Both the position numbers and the translations under genes were made by a program. From Whitmania pigra (Eukaryota; Annelida; Clitellata; Hirudinida; Haemopidae): 64,000 nucleotides of DNA. Location: NCBI GenBank assembly GCA_021613335.1, contig JAJTWR010000182.1:1529501-1593500 (forward strand), written 5' to 3'. Positions 47,181 through 59,000 of this stretch are shown in pieces; position 1 is the stretch's first letter; the number at the start of each line of letters is the position of its first letter. The notes beneath the pieces are model-generated. The model saw only the letters and a list, made by a program, of their open reading frames with translations. It was not told the DNA's origin and made no database searches.

Positions 47181-49954
47181 CATTTTAGCATCTTTTAAAC
47201 TGGACAATTTTGTGGACAATTCTATTTTATTACAAAATATTTTTTTAAATTTAACCAACAAAAACAATAATTAACAAAATTCAAAACAAAATAAAATCAA
47301 AAATTCCGATGTTCTGTCTTAATTAAGTGCGCACATGTTTTCAGCAGTTTTTTTTTTTAAGAAGACAGGAATTTGAATTTTAATTAAAATTATTAATTAA
47401 AAATGCTTATTGTTCATAATCTGTGATTTCTTCAACTATTCGAGGTGAGACCACCATTGAACCTCCAATTTTTTTATTTGACTAAATAAGTATTGTAATA
47501 AATCGAAACCAACAAAAAAAACCATTGCAATTACTGTCGGCGTGGCGACTTAAGGCATGGAAACAAAAATCAATTGTTTCATGTTTATGTGTTACTAGGG
47601 GTGAGATACAACAAGGCCCAAAAGAGGGCACCAAAGAGCTCGTAAATTGGACCTGGTTTTTGTTTTCGAATCGCATCTGCTCTCAGTAATAAATTAGCAC
47701 ACCTCGGGTTTGACCTCGGATTTGAACCTGATGCCCAGAAATAGATGGAGACCCCTCCCCTTATTACGACTTTCCTAGAACGCTACTGGTGATGATGATG
47801 AGGATCATGGTGAATGTGATTAGGGGTGATGATAACGGTGATCGTAATGAAGGCTGAGTTGCTCAAAACGATTACAAGTTTAACTGATTTAAATTAATAC
47901 CATTAATAAATAGTTGATCAATATTTTGTTAGAACTCTTTATGGCTGACAATGTTTTAATTCATGTTATATAATTTTTTTAATTTTTAGCCGGGTCGCGT
48001 TGTTTGATGTGCATGTAAAGCAAGTAAAAATAAACACTAAAAATATACTCACTTCTAAATTGACTCTCGCCAACATTTCACGATGATCGCCATCATCGCC
48101 GAGTCCGAGAACTTAGAAATTCTTTACTTCATTGAAAATATACTTTAGCTTTCAGATTAAATTGTTGTTTTACAATTTACCACATAAATTGAATTCCTTG
48201 ACTTGAGTAACAAATTTGTGATATTTGCGATATTAAGCATTTATCATAAATGGTGAAGACGACAACAAAGTTTGTCAAATCAGTTCTCCTGAAGTCCTGC
48301 TGTCCTAGACCTTTCGAATCGCGACACTTTTGAAGTTAGGGGAAGATGATGACTAGGTGAGGAGTTGAATAGAAAAATGGAAGGTGAAATAGCGAATGGC
48401 TTAGATGGGAATTATGATACTTCTATCAGCAGTACCTGACTAGAAGTGCCAGCCCATGTTGATAGTATTATCATTAGATGTTCTATTGTTTCATGCAATA
48501 AAATAAGTTTTATTATTAAATAACGCATATTAATGAGTTTGCATTAATTAGTGATAATAATTGTTAATTTTCATTTCAGTCCACTGCTACTTTCGAGTTT
48601 GTTTCATGGTTTCTCAATTTTTGAACGTTTACAACATTGGTTGATTTTGATTGTATTTTTTAAGCGTTTCAATTGTTTTTTAGCGCAAAATTTGACATAC
48701 GATGTTAATTTTCGACGCTATTAAGTATTATATTAATACAATGTTAATATTATTATAGTATCAATAATTTAAATATTAATAAAGTCGCAGAAAACTTATT
48801 TTAATATTAATTTCACTAGAGATCCACTATTGAAATGTAATTGCTTTGAATTGTATGATTCGCCGCTAGATGCCAATCCTTTCCTTATAAGCCCGTCGCA
48901 TTACCTAATGATTGCTCGCTAATTTTATTTTATTTAATTTTGTGAATTTATAGAAAATTATTTTATTTTAAAGTGTTATTGATTTTTAGGATAAGAATTA
49001 CGAGATGTAAATGCGAAATACGTCTGTAAATGTCGGCAGATGTCAGGAGTTATTTGTATTCGTTGTCGCAAATTGACTTCCCGCTACGGACAACAGATAC
49101 ATTGTATTCCTATTTTGGTCATAATTGGAAATTTATTTTTAGACAAAATAAAATTTATTCTGAGCAAAAGTAATTTTTATGCAAAAAGTGCAGTTCATTA
49201 AATTATTAAAAATTGTATTTTTTTAACGTGTTGTAATCCCACGGCTTGACCGTTATGTAGTTCAAATTTCGAAAACTTCAAAGATTGTGAAAAATTATAA
49301 TTCGTGTTATTTACACAATTAATATGGTGGTTATTTTTTTATATATTATTTACATATATTTAATTTTATTTCCGAAAAAATAGAATAAAATTGAATCAAG
49401 AAGTAGGTCATAATGACTCCGCCCCCAAGCACCAAACTCTGCTGGAGGATACGCATTTTTGCACACGATCGCTTAATCAAAATAAGTTTTAGCAACACAT
49501 TATTGCAGACATTTACAGGCGTGTTTCTCATTTATATGATTTGTTTCTTACAGTTAAATAACTAAGCTGAGTCAATTATGAAATTCCACAATTCTTAAAG
49601 ATTAATTAAACCGTATCACTCAGTTGCCAACTCAGTATTTTACTATATTATTTTATGCTTCATTATTATTTTACTTCATATTTAACCGATATTTTGAACG
49701 CCTTGCGTATTCGAACAGGAAGTGAAGGCACTTTTAATCTTTTTAAAAATTTTACTGAGTCTCCAATCGAGGCTATGAATATTCATGAACTTTGAGGGGT
49801 CGTTGTCGTGGCCTCAGAAGTTAAAACTTAAAATTCTTACATTTGTTCTATATAAATTTTCTACATATATTTTATATGTTTTCTATATTTATACAACTTC
49901 AACTCCAGATATTAGATTATTAAAATACACTAAAACAGGTTACAACGAGATTCT

Positions 49955-50025
49955 CTCAACAGGACTCGAACCCGTACTGCCAACGTGAGGATAAAAGCTT
50001 TAACCGTTAAGCCATGCAAGCAAAT
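49955..50025 (-). repeat. tRNA-derived repeat (SINE-like head), copy 1
   Basis: On the minus strand, TGGCTTAACGGTTAAAGC fits a tRNA A box and GGGTTCGAGTCC, 23 bases further on, fits a B box. The arms do not fold into a full tRNA cloverleaf by eye, and a related copy lies at 50545-50612, so a SINE head is more likely than a tRNA gene. Confidence 0.5.
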
Positions 50026-50288
50026 CGGAGTTGGGTTTGCTCTTGGGACTTATGATAAAAATAAACAACTCTCCATGATAACCACGCCCCTTTGAGCTTA
50101 TGAGAATTTGCATATAATTGGTGTGAAAATCGAAATGTTGTTAACCCGTGGCCCTCCGGTCGATGGCATTCACTGGAAGATTTAAATTCAATTGAAAATG
50201 TCAAATATTCAATCTCCCTTCCAAAAGTCCTGCTGTTGGGAGAGATTATTTTATTAGTAGTATCGCCAAACACCATTCGTTCCCAAAT

Positions 50289-50465
50289 CAGAGCCGGGTT
50301 GCGAACTGACTAGCGGCGCGTTAGGACTGCCGCCGACCCAATCGTGCACAAAGAAGCACACCCTTTTAACAAACTACCGATAGCATTAATTTAAGGGTTG
50401 CGTTCCTGCACGCGCCGGTGATAGTGTGCTGCAGTCATAATATATCGTGTTCGCAACCCAGCCTG
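50289..50465. mobile_element. short hAT-like inverted-repeat element
   Basis: Ends are CAGAGCCGGGTTGCGAAC (50289-50306) and the inverted CAGGCTGGGTTGCGAAC (50465-50449), with a second inverted match further in (CGGCGCGT-AGGA near 50312 against the complement of TCCTGCACGCGCCGG near 50403). It is about 177 bp and clearly richer in GC than its surroundings. The CAG start is typical of hAT ends. No 8-bp target duplication was seen. Confidence 0.5.
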
Positions 50466-50544
50466 TACTGTCATGGAGCGCCCAAAATAACGAAATGTTA
50501 TGTTAACGTCCGTTGCATAGCTAGGTGATTAGGACGGTGCTCAT

Positions 50545-50612
50545 TCAGCGGGGTTCGAATCAGCGCTGCCATCGTAAGAGGCGCAGCCTTAACCATTATG
50601 CTTTGCTCCCTG
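50545..50612 (-). repeat. tRNA-derived repeat (SINE-like head), copy 2
   Basis: On the minus strand, AGCATAATGGTTAAGGC (A box) is followed after 24 bases by GATTCGAACCCC (B box). The intervening CTCTTACGATGGCAGCGCT matches CCTCACGTTGGCAGTACG of copy 1. Confidence 0.5.
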
Positions 50613-52339
50613 TGCGCCATAGGTTAGCGGCGATATATATAAATGGTAGATCAATTAAAAGTTCCTTCACATATTTTCAGATTCATAAGGCACTCAAAAA
50701 TCACTTTATCAGTAATGTTCAACTTTTTCTTTTCAAAAATAACTTTATTCCTTATTTCAAAAGTTCTAATACTATTGATATGTTAATGTTGAAAAATGAA
50801 TCTCCCTCCCAAACTATGTTTTTTTTGCCGACGTTCACCAGAATTGCTCAAACGCTTCAGCAACTTATATATTTTGCCTTAAAAAAGTCTTAGATAAGTT
50901 TTGGTTTGTTTTACAATTTTCAATTACACATTAATTTCGCTAATAATTTGTTTATTTATCCTAATTTTAGATTATTCGAATACCCCGTTGCAACGTCGTG
51001 AAAGACCAAATAGTCTAAGATAAAAGATTGGTCTCTTTACAAATATAACAGTTAGAGGATTTATTCTAATTGTAGTCGATTACTTATTATTGATAAATAA
51101 TAAATTATAAATATTTACGACCATAATGAATTAAGGCTGTCTACAAAGGAGATTAAGGATGTTAACTTTTTCAGCAACCTTAAATTAATGATTTTTTAAA
51201 GGATTAAATACCAAGGAATAATGAACTATATACGTAATGATAGAAAGTGTAAGAATAGCCAAAACAATGAGAAAATTCTCTTTGAAATTGCATAAGATTA
51301 GTTTACATCTTATCATGTGTGACATGTTTGTTTGCAATAACTCCAAACTCGTTCTAATCACCACCATCACCACAATCATTCATCACAAACTCTATCGTTA
51401 TCATAGCCTCCAAATGCAAATTGAAAACAGCTTGGACTTCGCTCGAGTCTCTAACGTTAAGAATTTCGTACTCGTACCTAGTTAGCCATGACAGCGGAGA
51501 ATTTCACATCTCAATTTGTTTATTTACAAAGTTAGATTTACATAATTGTTTAAAAAAATAATCACCCATAACCGTCTATGTGATGTCAAAACACCATCTT
51601 TCATTTCTTTCATGAAACATTTCGGTGGATGCTATTGCAGTAGTTGTTCCGATTTCCCTAGCTCTGAATATTTTGTGCTACTCATTTATTCCTAAGGAAC
51701 GAGTGAATGTGCTATTGGATGAGAAAGCAGACACTGACTCTTCGTGTCAGCTCGTAACTTGGAAATTTTAATTTCACGAATTAGCATAATTTATTATAAT
51801 CGAGGTAAGCAGGTCATGTGATTTTGTCGGTGTCTTATTCGGGTTGTTTACAGCCACAGTAAAGTAAGACATTCTAAAAGTAAATCTTTATATTTAAGCA
51901 AAGCAAAGCAAACAATATTACAAATTATTGATTATATACATAAAAGCAATGAGCATAATGTTTCCAATGATTACACTTCAACGGAAATAAGCATTCAAAT
52001 GTATTGCTACAAATTCAGTTAAATTTTAATTTAATATCACCACAACAACAAAAGATAAATAAGATTCTAATTCTAAACTTGAGGATGTGTAGGATCTCGT
52101 GAAGCGCAGCATACTTCTCTACATTCCATAGGTTACAGAAAGTACAACTACGGAACATAAAAAAGTACGTAACACTCACGGTCTCAAAAACATAAAAATC
52201 CCGATCGTTTAACCCGAGGCTTCAAGACAAGAACAGCCTCAGCAGCCCAAGATGTTGTGGCACACAGCCGTCGACTCACCACCTTGGAGCACGCCACGTG
52301 TAGGCGGTTGTAGTAGTGAATACAGCTGCCACTACTGAC

Positions 52340-52540
52340 TCACCATTTTTGAATCTTTGTTCTTTCTTTGGCTTCATCTTTTCGACTCCGTAATCTCCTC
52401 TTCTTCTTCCTTATCTCCAAAACCCAAGAGGTAGAGTAAGCAGAGATTCTACTATAACTTGAGCTTCCAAAGGCTTGGCCTGAGAGCAACCTTTTCTTCA
52501 TGCGCTGGAGGAAATAGTACGTTCGTCCGCGTCCTCCCAT
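52340..52540 (-). other. possible minus-strand exon, product unknown
   Basis: A 66-codon frame starting with an ATG at 52540 and running into a strong donor (ATG/GTGAGT, donor GT at 52343-52342). The translated end is very basic (RKKKRRLRSRKDEAKERTK). No downstream exon was found, and the divergent candidate gene at 52949 lies nearby. It may be chance. Confidence 0.2.
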
Positions 52541-52948
52541 CCATCACTGCCTGTTCGTCATTCCTGCTAAAAAAGAGAGAACGGAAAAAAGGAGAGATGG
52601 CATCGTTGAAAGAAATAGATGATTAATAGATGGGAATAACTAAATTCCGTCTCCATCAAACCTACCACACAAACCGACGCAATGTCGCCTTTGACTGAAA
52701 CTTCACTGGCGACCGGATCTGAATCGTCAAGGAAGCTGGACATTACAGCAATACTTTGACTTCGGTTAGAGAAATCGAGAACCAGCTAAAACTTCAGAAA
52801 TCGACGAGAAAGCACCACCCAAGTCTCTCTTTTGTAAACGATCGCACAAGACTGTTGAAGAGTCTGAAAACTTTTCAATCCTGCTTAGTCGAACATCTCG
52901 ACTCCTTTATATTTGGCCGACAGCCTGTAGCATCCAAGTCTGTACACA

Positions 52949-54806
52949 ATGGCCGAAGCGCTTTCCAATTGCACGCAACGGAATCTGAGGATGTGTGAGG
53001 ATGCGTACGTGCTGAAACGTTCCGACGGATCGTAAGTACGTGTGCAGATAGTTGCTATCTCGTTGCACGCCTCCACGTGTACCATCAGTGCCCTCTCTCA
53101 CTTTCCACATCATCATCTTCTATATTCTTTGTTCATCTCTCCAGATATCTTGTGCGCCTCAAGTTTTCCTGCCTGAAGATGCAAAAGAACTGTGCTACTT
53201 TGTTGCACAAACTTTCGTGCCCACTACCGGTCGTTATGGTAATGATGGCGATTACGGAATGGTGATACTGGTGATGATGACGTTGATAGTGATGGTATTG
53301 GCTATTGGTGCCACATTTTTCCATGCAGCGATGTGGAGATCGGTTTGAGGGTGAGCAGGAGGAAATTGCATAATTATGATTCTTTCCTTACATATTTTTT
53401 GGTTAAAAATTATTATTTCGATAATGTGTATAAGGATACATATCAACGTTTGTTAAACTTGAAACAGTTGTTGAATGTATATTGTGTATATATATGGTTG
53501 TATAATAATATGCACTACTTTCGCAATATATCCTACATCATAGTATTTATATAATTAATATTTATTCATTTAATGTGGTTGTTACTAAATAGGTAATATT
53601 GATTAATTACAAATTACAACTTTATTCAAGCGTAATGTTTGATATAAGTGATTATGCTGGTATACTTCCCAACATCACGACTTGCCGACTTAATCGTGGT
53701 TACCGTGATAGCATAATTTCCAAAGATAACCTAAAGATAATTTCTTGACAACCACCTGGATAGTGGTTATTAATATCCATCTTCAATAACAACCGGGCGA
53801 TTGACGGATGGCTTCTCGTGTTTATTAATTAGTGTACCACGTGCCAATCATTCATTGAGGACTCAATTAATGTATATTCATTAATCATCAGTTAGCACTT
53901 TAATTCAATTAAACTCTTTCATAAATTCAAAACATCGGATGTCCATTAGCGAATGAAGCGCTACAATAATCAGATGAATGGAACTGAATATAGATGAGGC
54001 GTTGGGAGAGTGATATTTGTACATCCGAGAGCTTAAAGTAAAGTTATTCGCCAGTTTTATAACTATTTCCTTGGCATTAGCCAGGCCCTGGTCATTATAA
54101 ACTATCCTATAAATAGTAACTGGGACTGATGAACCTGTTTAATGTTGTTATTATTTGTGGTTCGTATTCACGTGTACGTAAGACAGACACATCACATTCA
54201 TCATTTAGTGTTGCTGCTACTTTATCTATCCATCACGAATTTCATTTTGAACATCATCCACTATGTCGAGACGTCTCAAATTCTTCCATACGAGTTCTGC
54301 GCAAACTTTACTTATCGCATCCTCTGATTAAATATCACAGAAACTGTCGGTGTTATCTCTCCCCGAGGGAGTTCAATGCACTTATTACTCACATTAAAGA
54401 CGACTGACGCTACCATGTCGACTGGCTCCACGTGGTTGTTTTGGTCGGGAGAGTTCATTCCCTCTCGATGCCGATACCACGTCATGGAGCCTGTAATCAG
54501 TGAGGTATTTCCCAAGAGGAAATTACAAAGAACTCCCCGAATTAAACTGTTAGGTTATCATACCATTACCACAGCCCATCCTCATTACAGTTTTACCTTG
54601 CATTCAACCAGTCACTATTGACGGTGCGCGGGTAGTCTGGTTCACTTTTAATCATTCGCAGCTCGTGGACGTCCGACATTACTTCAATGTCCTGAATCTT
54701 TTTTTTGCGAAGGTAAATGTAGGCGAGGAACTTAATTTAATAGTTTCATGGGTTAGTTTTTTAATTATTAGAAATAATTGAAAAATGGAATGTAAATATT
54801 TGCGAA

Positions 54807-54853
<47 letters not shown>

Positions 54854-55052
54854 GGTGATGACGACGACGATGATGATGATGACGGTAACAACAACAATAA
54901 CATCATGCGATGATAAAGCTTCATGTGAAAAACTCCCAGCTCTATAGTTCAAGGTCTCCGATGCTGCAGCGTTGCTTCCAACCTTTGCAGACTCAACCGA
55001 CTTGCTCAAAGCTCTTTCCGAAGCAAGTTTGCAAACTTCTATGCACTGTTGA
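52949..55052 (+). CDS. candidate small four-exon gene, function unknown
   Basis: Exons proposed at 52949-53031, 53145-53238, 54661-54711 and 54948-55052 give about 110 residues with consistent phases. The ATG has a strong context (ACAATGG). The first donor is GTAAGT, the second acceptor follows a long pyrimidine tract, and the third exon is a 51-bp in-phase block (LVDVRHYFNVLNLFFAK) bounded by CAG and GTAAAT. The last exon reads FKVSDAAALLPTFADSTDLL then KALSEASL, helix-like, ending at TGA; AATAAA follows at 55394. The second exon carries YLVRLKFSCLKMQKNC. I do not recognise a family. The 53238 donor and the 54661 exon are the least certain links, and extra exons between 53.3 and 54.6 kb are possible. 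Confidence 0.42.
54806..54853 (+). repeat. AAT microsatellite
   Basis: About 16 perfect AAT triplets, followed by GAC/GAT triplets to about 54885. Tyr- and Leu-rich minus-strand frames here come from the repeat. Confidence 0.95.
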
Positions 55053-56070
55053 AGAGGTATTGCTTAGCGTTGCCCTTGCCATTCTTGTGCTTACGTACAA
55101 GCTGTGCTTGTGTCAGTTTCATTTCTTCTTGTTCTCGATTCGTGTTCGTATTTCCGCATGGATGTTTGCATGCAATTTTGTAACGATGTGGTCTTTTTTG
55201 CTTTCAGATCAGATCAAGCATTGTTTTGTTTTTTAACTTTAGAGCTTAGCCGTAGCGAAATTATTATTGTTATTGTTCCAAATTTGAGTGGACATGAGTT
55301 TTAAAAAAATTCGGTTTATCAAAACTTTTTAAAGGTGCCTCTTCTCACGTCGTCGCGTCAGCATCAGACAAACCAAAGCATGTTTTGGCGAACAATAAAT
55401 CAAAACTGTTTTCACGGAAATATTCCGTGCTTCGCACAAGAAGTGCAAAATACTACCGTGGACGAAAATGTTGTTCTGTTTGTTTCTTTACTTAGATTTT
55501 TAGTTTTTTAGTTTTACATAAGGCTAATTTTATAACAATAATTACGTTGTGCAATTGTTAAAAGTTGTAGCTGTTGTTATCAATACAATTATCTATTTGT
55601 TGTTTGTTACTCTAGAAACACATGCTTTTGGCCAGTTTTTATACCTAGAAGTTTTCGCCTACGTCGTAATTCTCGCTACTGCAGAAGCTCCGTAATATTA
55701 TTGCTAAAAATAGCAATAATTGTAACCTTAGTAGTTTATTATTATTTTTGTAAGTATATAACTATAGTATATTATTTTAACAATGAGATGTTATTAGAAT
55801 CAGATTAACAATTACTTATAAGCTTAATCAATAAAAATTAATTTATAATAGCAAATAATGTGGTTGTACTTAACCTATTAAATTCAGCGTTTATTTATTA
55901 TTTTTGCCTTCTGCATATCCACTACTACAACTCGGTAGTAGGTCATTGACATAATCACGACATATTATTTGATAGAAAAATATAATGTCACACAAAACGC
56001 TTCAAGGCATTCTTATTACCTATTTATTGCTTTAAAAATAATAACTTCATTAAATCGGTCACTTAAAAAA
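55053..56070. other. stretch between the candidate gene and the DUF1330-like gene
   Basis: AATAAA at 55394 may end the upstream candidate gene. Otherwise AT-rich, with no recognisable feature. Confidence 0.4.
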
Positions 56071-59000
56071 ATGACCAAAGTCGCCAAGTCAAGCTATGAC
56101 TTCAGGCCTGAAGAGATGAAATTAGAAAGTTGCTGTTTTGTTAGGATTTACACTGGAGCATCAGATGTTTCCAACATGCCCCTCTTAAATCATTTGTGAC
56201 GTAGCTTCAAGAGCGATTTGAGGCCGGGGACCACGGTAACTCCAGACAAATGCCGCGGCGTTCTAAAAATTTTTCCACTAAATTGCAACAACATTGAGTT
56301 GTTTTCAACCTTGGAAGAATTTAGATTTGTCGGTTGGATGATGTTATTGATTGGACGCCATTGGAGTGCACGGGGAGAGCGGCTCCACAAAGCGGATGGA
56401 AAATGAAAATAAACATCTTTCCAGTCAAAACAACGATAAAGCATTGTTTACTTCTCTCTCATCGCTTCAGTCACTCACTATTCACCCATCCTTCCATTTA
56501 GTCGGTCACCTTACCAAACATCCCATCCTTTCTAGTCACTCCACTTCATCATCTCATTTCTAGCCGTTCACATGCAGGCGAATTATATAGGCAGTTTAAT
56601 TGCAACTGCACTTTGTAAGAATAATGCCTACATTTCTCGTTGACGTTTGAACTGCGCCCTTTGCAGACCGAGTGCGGTTGAAGACATCTGATTAACTTTG
56701 TTGATGTTCTTTTTCGATGGATTATTATGAGAGCATCATTTTGTTAATCGGAGCATCTTTGAAACACTTCTGCCTCGTCCACGTCTTAGACTTCCACCTA
56801 TCAGCATTTTAAACTACTGGAGACATGTTTTGAGATAAATTAAAAGTTAACTTCTTAGTTTCTAGAATTGTTAGACTCGTGTTGAATATTTGAAGTTGAT
56901 TTTATTTCTTAGTTTAGTTTTTTTGACAACCTTAAATTTATATTTATTTATATTGTTATTGTTAAAAATAAAATTATTAGATTTATCAATTTGTTCAAAA
57001 TATTAGAAAGATATAACAATAGGCCATTATAAACTTAACAATCATCAAATAAGTGACATTAACAAAATCCTAAACGCTTTTTATATCAACCAAGAAATAA
57101 ACGATTAAGCAGATTCTATAAAATTTAACTTGAGTTAGTTTAATAACAATGACTTAGTACTTAACTTGATCAACTCTTGCAATAAAGATTTTAATAAAAA
57201 TAAACGAACACTTAAGTGATTTAAACAATTAAAGCCATTCACTTTTATCTGACTTACTTGAGCGCATTCTAATTGTGTTTTACTTTTTACAAACGAAGTA
57301 TGTGTGACCAAAGCGAGCGACGTCATTTTCCAGAAAACCCAACACGGCTCACAAAGATATAGAGCCATTTTTTGCCTTTTACCAGGTTTTTAATTTTATT
57401 TGACTCATTGGTGTTACTTTACTATTACTTTACATATGATAGCTAAAAATATTTTATAAACTGAAAAGATTACTAATTAAACTTTTGTATGATTTTAAAT
57501 CAAGGATTCTAATATTCAAAAATCATTTCTTTTAGATAAACTGAGATGTCGCTATTGAAACAACACAGGGTGATGATTTTACCATACAGTGACATTTAAA
57601 AAAATTTTTTTAAATTAAACAGAAGTAAATCAGGAATTAAACAATTTATTTATAAAAACTATTTTGTTTACTGATTTTGCGACTGCTTCAAAACTCGCAG
57701 TGCGAAGGCTGTTTACATTACAATTTATGCGAAGTTCCATCCATGTATGTTGATCTTCATGTAAACCCATCTCTTGCACCAGGGTCCTGTTTTTGTCATC
57801 ATAAGATTCCCTTACGACCTTACCTTGACCTGTAAGAATGCTCTGATGAAGACCTTGTCCATTCATAACAATTACAGCGGCTGCATATCCGGAATAACAA
57901 CATCGGTTATTTTCCAATGAATGTCCTAAGTTGTCTAACTATTGCTGTAATTTATGCATAATTTCATTAATATGCAAATATGAAACTAGCTGTAAGATAA
58001 TTGCTAATAAACCATACATAATATTTAGTGCTTATGATTTCAATCCTAATAATTATTGCCCATTACTACTTAAAAACGTTTATTGTTAGTGTTTAAAGTC
58101 ATAAGTATTAAATGCTTAGCTCAGGGTCATAGAAGGCACTTGGCCCGGTACAATGGGTGTGGCTATTTTGACATTTAAAAGTCTCAGGGAAGCCGAGCTG
58201 TGGAAGGACAGTGTGCCTGAAATAAAGCAGCCAGATTGGTTACGAGGGGTCGACATGCTAATTGTGCCCCTTAGGCATATACCAGGTATTTCTGGATTGT
58301 TATCAATAAGGATCATTTGCTATTCGTTAATTATTAATACTTAAGCAGTACTGATTCACAGACTTGTCACTTTTTTCTGATAAATATATAATTACTTTTT
58401 TTTACATTATAATTGTATTTCATTTCAACAAAAATGAGGGTCACGAATGCGAATGACCACTAACTGCGGTGACATAGGCTTTCAATATATTTAGTGATGA
58501 AGGCGAGAATTTAAATCCTTTAATTACAAGGTGTTTCTTACGATCGGTGGAAAAAATACAAGATTGGAATCGAGTTTGGGTTGTTTAAATGATGATTTTG
58601 AGGGCAGAGAATTCCGGGGTTTGATGATTTGGTTGACGTAGCTTGCGACTAGTAGAGCATTTTTGTGGCGTTGACGGAGGACATGACTACGTGTTCGAGA
58701 TGATCTGAAATCAAGAATGTGTGGAATGATGCATTGAGCAAAATTATAAACTACGTTACAGTAGAAGCATGAATCGTGATTGATGTGGATCGATGTTCGA
58801 AAATCTTGAGTCCCGATTGTTGAAGTCTGCTTCTGTAAGGTAATGTTCTCAATACTGGAATGGCTCTCGTGAAATATTTGAACTCATTGAATCCTAATTA
58901 TGAATGCCTCTTATGGGAGCTGTAGACTGGGCAGCAATGGTAATCGAGGATTGGGTGGACATAGGTTCAATACCCTATGGTCATAATTTTTCAGTTTCTT

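Larger units (their letters stand above)
46261..52339. other. gene-poor stretch with transposon remnants
   Basis: No recognisable host gene. It contains a pogo-like remnant (46580-47180), two tRNA-like repeats (49955-50025 and 50545-50612) and a hAT-like short inverted-repeat element (50289-50465). The remaining sequence is AT-rich, with only short chance open frames. Confidence 0.55.

Noticed and set aside
49955..50612. Functional tRNA genes
   Set aside because: A and B boxes are visible but no full cloverleaf could be drawn, and two diverged relatives lie side by side, favouring a repeat.
54679..55009. Tyr/Ser- and Leu-rich minus-strand frames
   Set aside because: They come from the AAT/GAC array; the plus-strand last exon of the candidate gene explains the rest better.
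56190..56444. 84-codon minus-strand frame
   Set aside because: No homology, no supporting splice signals, and it overlaps other chance frames in a GC-richer patch.
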